Assembly (NCBI GenBank): GCA_027922465.2
Contig: BQMF02000765.1
Coordinates: 57,534 to 121,533 of the forward strand
Reading direction: 5' to 3'
From: Turritopsis dohrnii
Taxonomy: Eukaryota; Cnidaria; Hydrozoa; Anthoathecata; Oceaniidae
Length of the DNA stretch: 64,000 nt
Made by a program: the position numbers and the translations under genes. Each line of letters begins with the position of its first letter. Position 1 is the first letter of the stretch. Positions 58,254 through 64,000 of the stretch are shown here, in pieces. The notes below the pieces were generated by a model. The model worked only from the letters and a program-made list of their open reading frames with translations, did no database searches and was not told the DNA's origin.

Positions 58254-58616
58254 AGGCCGGCCTCCACTCAACAAATATTGTACGCGCGGACGAACGAAGC
58301 CGGTGTATGCACCAGCGTGAGTGGATATTGAATATCTGCAAATAATCCTTAGATTATGAAAAATAATAGCAAACATGACTGCCAAACTGAAAAGAAGAAA
58401 ATACTACTACTACAATACTACAGTTAGCAGCATTTGATTGGTTTTAATTGTTTTGATTACATCATTTATTTTCTGCGAACGTACGCTGTCGCTTGGTAGT
58501 AGACCACTGGTCTACTTACTTGCGAACGAAATGTGTTCACAGCGTGTGCTTGCACGCATGCGTATTGAATTGTCGTCCGCCTGCGCGTACAAAATTTGTT
58601 GAGTGGAGGTCAGCCT
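58254..58616. mobile_element. Harbinger-like MITE, copy 1
   Basis: TIRs of ~34 bp: AGGCCGGCCTCCACTCAACA... and the inverse of ...TGTTGAGTGGAGGTCAGCCT. Flanks TAA and TAC are near the 3-bp TWA target duplication of PIF/Harbinger elements. No coding. Confidence 0.7.
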
Positions 58617-58619
58617 TAC

Positions 58620-59711
58620 GACTAAGCATTTTTTAGGTTATTTACATTTTATTTTGTTGATATATAAAGAGACAACACATTTGATATTATGCCGGTATGA
58701 AAGCCTAATCAACCAAATTGATTGTTAGAAAAAAACCTTAAAGAGATTTTTTAGTATTGTCCCCTCTCTTGGGTGAGTTATCCCGCGCTGGACACCTCCC
58801 AGTATTTGACCTCCGCTGTGAGTTCTATAAAGTTTAAGTTAATTATAAGTATTTTTTTTTTGAAAAATATAAGCACTTTCATTCCATATCAACGGCCTTA
58901 ACAACAATATTCCAATAACTTGATAAAGAAGATTTTGACTGTAAATTTCATAAAAAACACAGCACTCTTTAAGCACACAACACGGATTATCATAATAAGA
59001 TACTTGGATATATCTACCACACTCTTGTTTCGACATTCACGTAATGGATTTTTCGTAGCAAAAATCTAACTTTTTGTTGCAATTTTTATCTTCATTTGTG
59101 TGCTGTCTGTTATTTTTAAAAAGTAAAAGAAAACCCATTTGCTTTCTGACAATCACAGAAAAACATATCCTCGGGAATAAAAATTTTTAATTACTGGCAT
59201 GACTTCAAGTGAATGATATAACTTTTGTGTCTACTTAACATATTTGCACACCCTAGCTGGAAAACCCTTTTTTCCCTAAATCTATTAATGGGAGAAAACC
59301 ATGACTTCTATCATAGCTTAAGCAATACTCTAACTCTTGCTTAAGCAATACTCTAACTCTTGCTATTACCCAAGCCTTTTGCTTATATTTTGTTTTTCTT
59401 GAAAATAGATTGTGTAAAAGTTTAAAAGAGAATCCTTTTCAACACGGGCCTATTGTCAAGGGAGAAAATGTAATAAGTTCAAACACTTGACGCTGTATTG
59501 AATTTCAAATGAATTTGTTTCTTACTGTTCTAAATTGTACGTCGGAAGTATATTGATGAGAAAGTAAAAAAAACAAACAAAACATGTTATCTTCAATTAC
59601 GCTTTAGAAATAAGAATATTTCTTATAAGTACTTTTCCATCGAAAATTTCAGCCATTAGCCTTCTATAAAAAATAACGACTTACATTGGTAAGTATTCCT
59701 TATACTTCTTA
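58620..59711. other. Gene-free spacer between two MITE copies
   Basis: AT-rich. A short direct duplication (TTAAGCAATACTCTAACTCT, about 59319 and 59342) is the only structure seen. Confidence 0.4.
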
Positions 59712-60042
59712 AGGCCAGCCTCCACTCAACAAATATTGTACGCGCGTACGAACGAAGCGGGTGTATGCACCAGCATGAGTGGATATTGAATATCTGCAAA
59801 TAATCCTTAGATGATAAATAATAATAGCAAACATGACTGTCAAACTGAAAAGAAGAAAATAATACTACTACAATACTACCATTAAAATGTTTAGCAGCAT
59901 TTGATTGGTTTTAAATGTTTTGATTACGTCTTTTTTTTCTCCGCACGTACGCTGTTGCTTGGTAGTAGACCACTGGTCTACTTACTTGCGAACAAAATAT
60001 GTTCGCAGCGTTTTCTTGCACGCATTGAGTGGAGGTCAGCCT
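59712..60042. mobile_element. Harbinger-like MITE, copy 2
   Basis: Same family as 58254-58616, same orientation, with perfect TTA flanks (59709-59711 and 60043-60045). A deletion near the right end has removed ~35 bp, including the inner part of the TIR, leaving TTGAGTGGAGGTCAGCCT. Confidence 0.75.
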
Positions 60043-60059
60043 TTATAAGCACTTTTACA

Positions 60060-60935
60060 ATTCGTCCTCATTGTCACTTTCACTGTCACTATCATCAGTA
60101 TCCATATCTCTCTTCATCATCATCAGTATCCATATCTTCTTCATCATCTATGGCAGTCTCGTTTTTACATGTATACTTGTGACAAGCAACTGTATATTGA
60201 AGGTGGTGTAACCAGCAGGGATAGGAATCTTGTTTAAATTTGCATTGGCAAGGACATTAAAATGACGTTTCTGATTCAAACTTTTCCAGGACTAAACACC
60301 ACAATGCTTCCCAAAATATTTTATGAGCACGCATTCCTTGATTGTATTGTTTTCCTCTTAAAACTGAACCAATAGAACCCTCTGCAATTATTTGACTTTG
60401 GATGTAAATGTCCTTTAACCCAGCGTCTTTAAAGCGAGTACTGATAACACTAAGCAACATCATAAGAATATGAAATGTATCATCATCAGAAACAGCTTCT
60501 CACACTTTTTAGGTTCTTTCATTTGGATTTCTTTTGCTTTGGCATAGATGGCTTGATCGTAAACACAAACAATAGATTCTACCTCCAATTGGTTTTTGAT
60601 TTTGATCGCAAGTTCCATCATATGACAACTAAATTAATTAAAAAATGTAATTTCTACATCACAAATCATACTCGAGAGGAGAGGAACAAAACCAATTTTT
60701 CTATAGTACTTACATCGTTGACATTTCTGTAGCAGGTGGATCAAGACAACCAACAAAATTCTTAGAAACCTGGATGCGACTCCTAACTTTTATATGGAAT
60801 CCAGTCCAACTGGGAATGTGCGAAGCTAACAGAGATCTTCGTGAAAGTATCCATGCCAAATTGAGCTCTTGCTGTCCACCAATCAGCAAATCATGGGTTT
60901 CGTTTGTGACGTGTTAGAATGCTTTTGCTAGTCCC
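60060..60935 (-). pseudogene. Decayed spliced gene of a multi-copy cnidarian family
   Basis: Minus strand. Exon one (to about 60714): ETHDLLIGGQQELNLAWILS, HIPSWTGFHIKVRS, NFVGCLDPPATEMS; donor GTAAGT. Acceptor TTAATTTAG near 60627, and the frame joins exactly: MSTICHMMELAIKIKNQLEV, IVCVYDQAIYAKAKEI. After a one-base loss near 60470: FHILMMLLSVISTRFKDAGL, IIAEGSIGSVLRGKQYNQGM, MRAHKIFWEALW. A cysteine-containing, acidic end (CHKYTCKNETAIDDEEDMD) follows in another frame. I remember this layout as a repeated family in cnidarian genomes; its function is unknown to me. Confidence 0.5.
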
Positions 60936-60939
60936 TTTC

Positions 60940-61518
60940 GCTTTGAATAAAGATATTCTAGTATTTCTGGTTTGTTGTATATAAACGAGCTAAAAATATT
61001 AAGAAATGATAATAAAAAACAAGTTTTCATACCAAGAAACGGAATACTAAACTAGATCACAAAGATAAAGCTGTAGGTTGTTAAGAGTTGATCCTTTCAT
61101 ATATCTAATATTCTATTTGAAATAATCTAACAAAAGATACTTCATATACTAATAGCTTAGCTAGGAATGTATAAACTAAAATCGAAGCTACAAAAATATA
61201 CCGTCGCCTATGGATAATTTGTTCTTCTTCTTGTGATTCTGAAGCTTCTTGTACGCTTAAATTAAGATTGAATTTTACATTATACAGTTGAAACTAGTTT
61301 ATCTAAATATCTTCTCATGTCGCGGCGGGTGAATTTTTCCGCTGCTCCACATGCGCAGAAGAGAGATGTTACGCAATAATTAAATGTAGCGGCGGAAAAT
61401 GTTGAGAGACAAAAAGCAGAATTGATTTCTACTTTTCGCTGGTCGCTTCAAAATTTGACCAATCAGAATGAAAGAAAAATGTAAACAAACTAAATCCTGA
61501 TGAACAAAAACATATTTA
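60940..61518. other. Gene-free spacer
   Basis: Nothing recognised. Confidence 0.4.
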
Positions 61519-62926
61519 TGACGGTTCGAGGGAAAATCACTACAAGCGATAATAGCGCTAAAAGAACAATGGGTTGGGTTTTAGCGCTAATTTGTTCTTA
61601 TTTACAAATGTAGTAACAATATTAGTGATAAATTTAGCGCTTGTAGTTTTATCATTATCACTATTATCGCTTAGAAATATCGCTCTTTACGAAAAAGCAC
61701 TAAATTTTAGCGATAAGTATTTGATTTATCACTAAATCATTAGTATAATAATGTTGGTTCAATTAATTATGTGAAATGGACAGAATATCGAATGAGATGA
61801 AAGTGAAATCGTTAATATCCTCTAAGGGCACAGATTACCGTTATTATCGTCAAAAAGTTTTGTTCAAGCCTTTTGTTTATATAATTTCACATACCATGTG
61901 TTGTTTTATGAAGTTCTCAAATAACAGTGATTGAACTACTTTTTCGCCAAATAGCAATAAATACAAAACAAACTCGCTTGTTTTGACATGATAAACTCTG
62001 ATTCATTGTGTTATGACTGTACAGACGAGCGGACATATTTCTCGAGAAATAAAAAGTTTCCAAAACCCTTTTTATTTTATTTGTTATTCCGGCACCTTCA
62101 GCACAAATCTGAAAGCCAATTTAAAATATTGTGTTATTCGATTTGGTAATGTATTATTTTGAAATATTTACAGGTAGTACCTGCTTGTGTATTAAATTGA
62201 ACTTAATTGACTGGTTCCTATATTCAGTTGGAGATTAAAGATACAGAAGTTAGTTCGAAAGCAACCACAAGTAGAAACCATCTGTGATAATTCTTTTTTC
62301 TAGATTGTTCGATTGCCATTCTATAAGCTCTTGGGAGAAAACTTTTACAATATTAAAGACACATTACATTAAAAGTTTTTTCGACAGCAAAACCTTTATT
62401 ATTATTCTTTCGAAAAACATTTCACTTGCACTGGGTGGAGATGTACCCTTAATTAAATTGATCACAATGTTTTTAGTGATCATTATTGACTTCTGTCACT
62501 GCATCGATAATGTCTTTAGGTTCAATATTAGGATGAAGTTTGAATGTAGGAAGGGAAAAATAAAAACATTCTAACTTCGGCTTGACGAGTTGCGAAAGTT
62601 CTCTTTTGAAATACTCACTTTCGTTTAAATAAAATAACACCTGTTCCTTTGGCTTTTCGTGAGGTTTATGTGAAAGATTGTCTGAAGGTTGTGTTGACAC
62701 ACACAAGTAAACTTAGGTATAAAAAAGATGGAAAGATGAATAATATTTATGATGAATATATTAGCAACAAATTAATTATTCTTGAATAATTAATTAATTA
62801 TTCTTGAAAGCGCTTTTTGTGCTGCTTATATTTATCGCTAAGTTCGTCAATGTTAGCGATAAATTTAGCTCTACTTCTCGATGCGAGCGCTTTTATCGCT
62901 TGTAGTGATTTTCCTTCGAATCGTCA
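61519..62926. mobile_element. 1.4-kb element with 41-bp TIRs
   Basis: Left TIR TGACGGTTCGAGGGAAAATC... and the inverse of the right end agree at 38 of 41 positions. The box AGCGATAAATTTAGCGCT and variants recur in both subterminal regions (61545-61735 and 62830-62905). No transposase; the open frames at 62284-62574 and 62473-62706 (minus) are unrecognised. No target duplication could be confirmed. Confidence 0.7.
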
Positions 62927-62940
62927 CATTTTTCATTTTC

Positions 62941-63099
62941 AAAATGGCCGAAGAACACTTTATTAACATTAATAAATTAACGAAAATGTTATTAAGTGGG
63001 CAAGTGATGTTTAGTTCAGAGAATGTGGATGTAAACGACTCTTTAATTGATCCTGAAGAAACTGTCACTGTGAGGAGCAACAAAAACAGCCTGAATTAA
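62941..63099 (+). CDS. Short open frame just outside the TIR element
   Basis: ATGGCC start, reading MAEEHFININKLTKML and VNDSLIDPEETVTVRS to a TAA. It might be a first exon, but there is no donor or homology to support this. The remainder to 64000 has no recognised feature. Confidence 0.2.
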   Translation, partial: KMAEEHFININKLTKMLLSGQVMFSSENVDVNDSLIDPEETVTVRSNKNSLN

Positions 63100-64000
63100 A
63101 CGAATCACAAGTAAACAAGGAGGAGTTTTTAGGTCGGTGTTTTTTACACTTTTGGCAAAAACATGACAGCTTTTTTTCGTAAAAAACAGTTTTTTGGGCC
63201 TCAATTAAAAATAAATGAGCATTTTAAGATGAAAAGTTCCATAAAGACGCAAAATAGGATGGCATATATGTTGTTTTTATAAATATTCCAGAAATGCTGA
63301 TTTTTTGTTTCAGTCTATTTTGAGACATACCCAACCATTAAGAAGGGAAATATACTATTTGCTTATAGTCTAGTACCTAAATTTTTTGAATTTTCACTGA
63401 AGAGCACTTTTGGATCAACCATTCTAATTTCAAGCTAGTATACAATCAAAGAAAATAAAGTGGAAAGTTTTATCTTATTTCACTCAACATCAGACCTCCT
63501 TAGTCTATAAAAAGTATCCAACTTTCATAAATAGGTATCATATCATTTCAGGTTATCAAGAGTCGCTAAGGATCGATGATTCCTCGTCAAACTCCTTAGA
63601 CATGACATAAAGAAAGTTTTGATTTATTGCTTAAAGGAAGATTTTGTTTTAATCGTTTTAATTGGAACTATATATAACAGAAAAATACGTAAATTTAAAC
63701 GATAAAATCCTATGATATCGGTTAAAGAGCAATTTGGGATCTCTAATTCCAAAAAAAAAACTTTTGAAATTTGAAGAAAAATAAAAAGTTTTTCAGCTTT
63801 TAAAAAATAAGAGCTGAATGTAAGTTCTGAAGACTGTGAATAACCATTATTGGACCTTGCTTGTCTACTTTTGCGAGCACTTGAGGATAAGAAATTCAAA
63901 ATTCAAAATATTCTCTGAATAAAATATAAAAGAAACTGTAGCAGCTTAACATCAAACTAATATATAAATAAAATCAGGAGAAAGCCTTTCAAATGAGGCT

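Noticed and set aside
59901..60211. Serine-rich frames of 60-93 residues
   Set aside because: The serine runs are the complement of an acidic GATGAT repeat on the minus strand belonging to the decayed gene at 60060-60935.
1..64000. CRISPR array or bacterial operon structure
   Set aside because: No regularly spaced short repeats with unique spacers; introns, LTR elements and LINEs show a eukaryotic genome.

Overview
This window looks like AT-rich nuclear DNA of an early-branching metazoan, most likely a cnidarian. I infer this from the mixture of decayed gene and transposon families and from canonical GT-AG introns; no ribosomal or mitochondrial marker is present to prove it. There are no operons, no bacterial signals, no CRISPR arrays and no tRNA or rRNA genes that I can see. 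Almost everything recognisable is mobile DNA or a decayed multi-copy gene, with only two pieces that look like ordinary host genes: the 3' end of a microexon gene (8-854, +) and a SET-domain gene end (24608-25437, -).

Layout. 0-10.7 kb: microexon gene end, then non-coding DNA packed with small DNA transposons: a palindromic-TIR element (872-1101), a TTAA-flanked MITE (3148-3898), a complete non-autonomous Helitron (4190-4984) and a long-TIR MITE (5630-6098). 10.7-12.4 kb: a nearly perfect 829-bp inverted repeat carrying two head-to-head copies of the C-terminal end of a Penelope-like element (GIY-YIG domain plus a hammerhead-like motif in each arm). 13.7-15.8 kb: a decayed tyrosine-recombinase-like gene fragment followed by a protein-kinase pseudogene whose C-lobe is duplicated; one copy is split by a LINE. 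20.2-24.1 kb: a decayed non-LTR element with an R2-type restriction-like endonuclease, followed by the 3' end of a second one. 24.6-25.4 kb: SET gene. 25.77-34.98 kb: a Penelope-like reverse transcriptase split exactly by a 7641-bp head-to-tail array of four non-autonomous Helitron units. 34.98-41.2 kb: a decayed BEL/Pao element, +. 41.4-43.1 kb: a LINE end, -. 43.1-43.5 kb: a Helitron 5' fragment. 43.92-48.83 kb: a complete, internally deleted BEL/Pao element, -, with apparently identical LTRs. 50.6-54.6 kb: three decayed minus-strand genes (RAG1-N-terminal/RING-like zinc-finger protein, L1-type ORF1, zinc-finger protein). 54.7-55.2 kb: Ty3/gypsy integrase fragment. 55.27-56.64 kb: an intact, single-exon 456-residue HUH endonuclease plus SF3 helicase Rep, followed by a nested hairpin with short repeats. 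57.0-57.9 kb: Tc1/mariner transposase. 58.2-60.0 kb: two Harbinger-like MITEs. 60.06-60.93 kb: decayed spliced gene. 61.5-62.9 kb: a 1.4-kb TIR element.

How the parts relate. The region is a nest: the Penelope element interrupts or abuts the SET gene, the Helitron array interrupts the Penelope element, and BEL DNA abuts its other side. The genes do not form a pathway; what connects them is transposition. The best candidates for something little described are the Rep gene with its adjacent hairpin, the Helitron array in its reconstructable empty site, the Penelope palindrome with ribozyme-like arms, and the phase-locked microexons.
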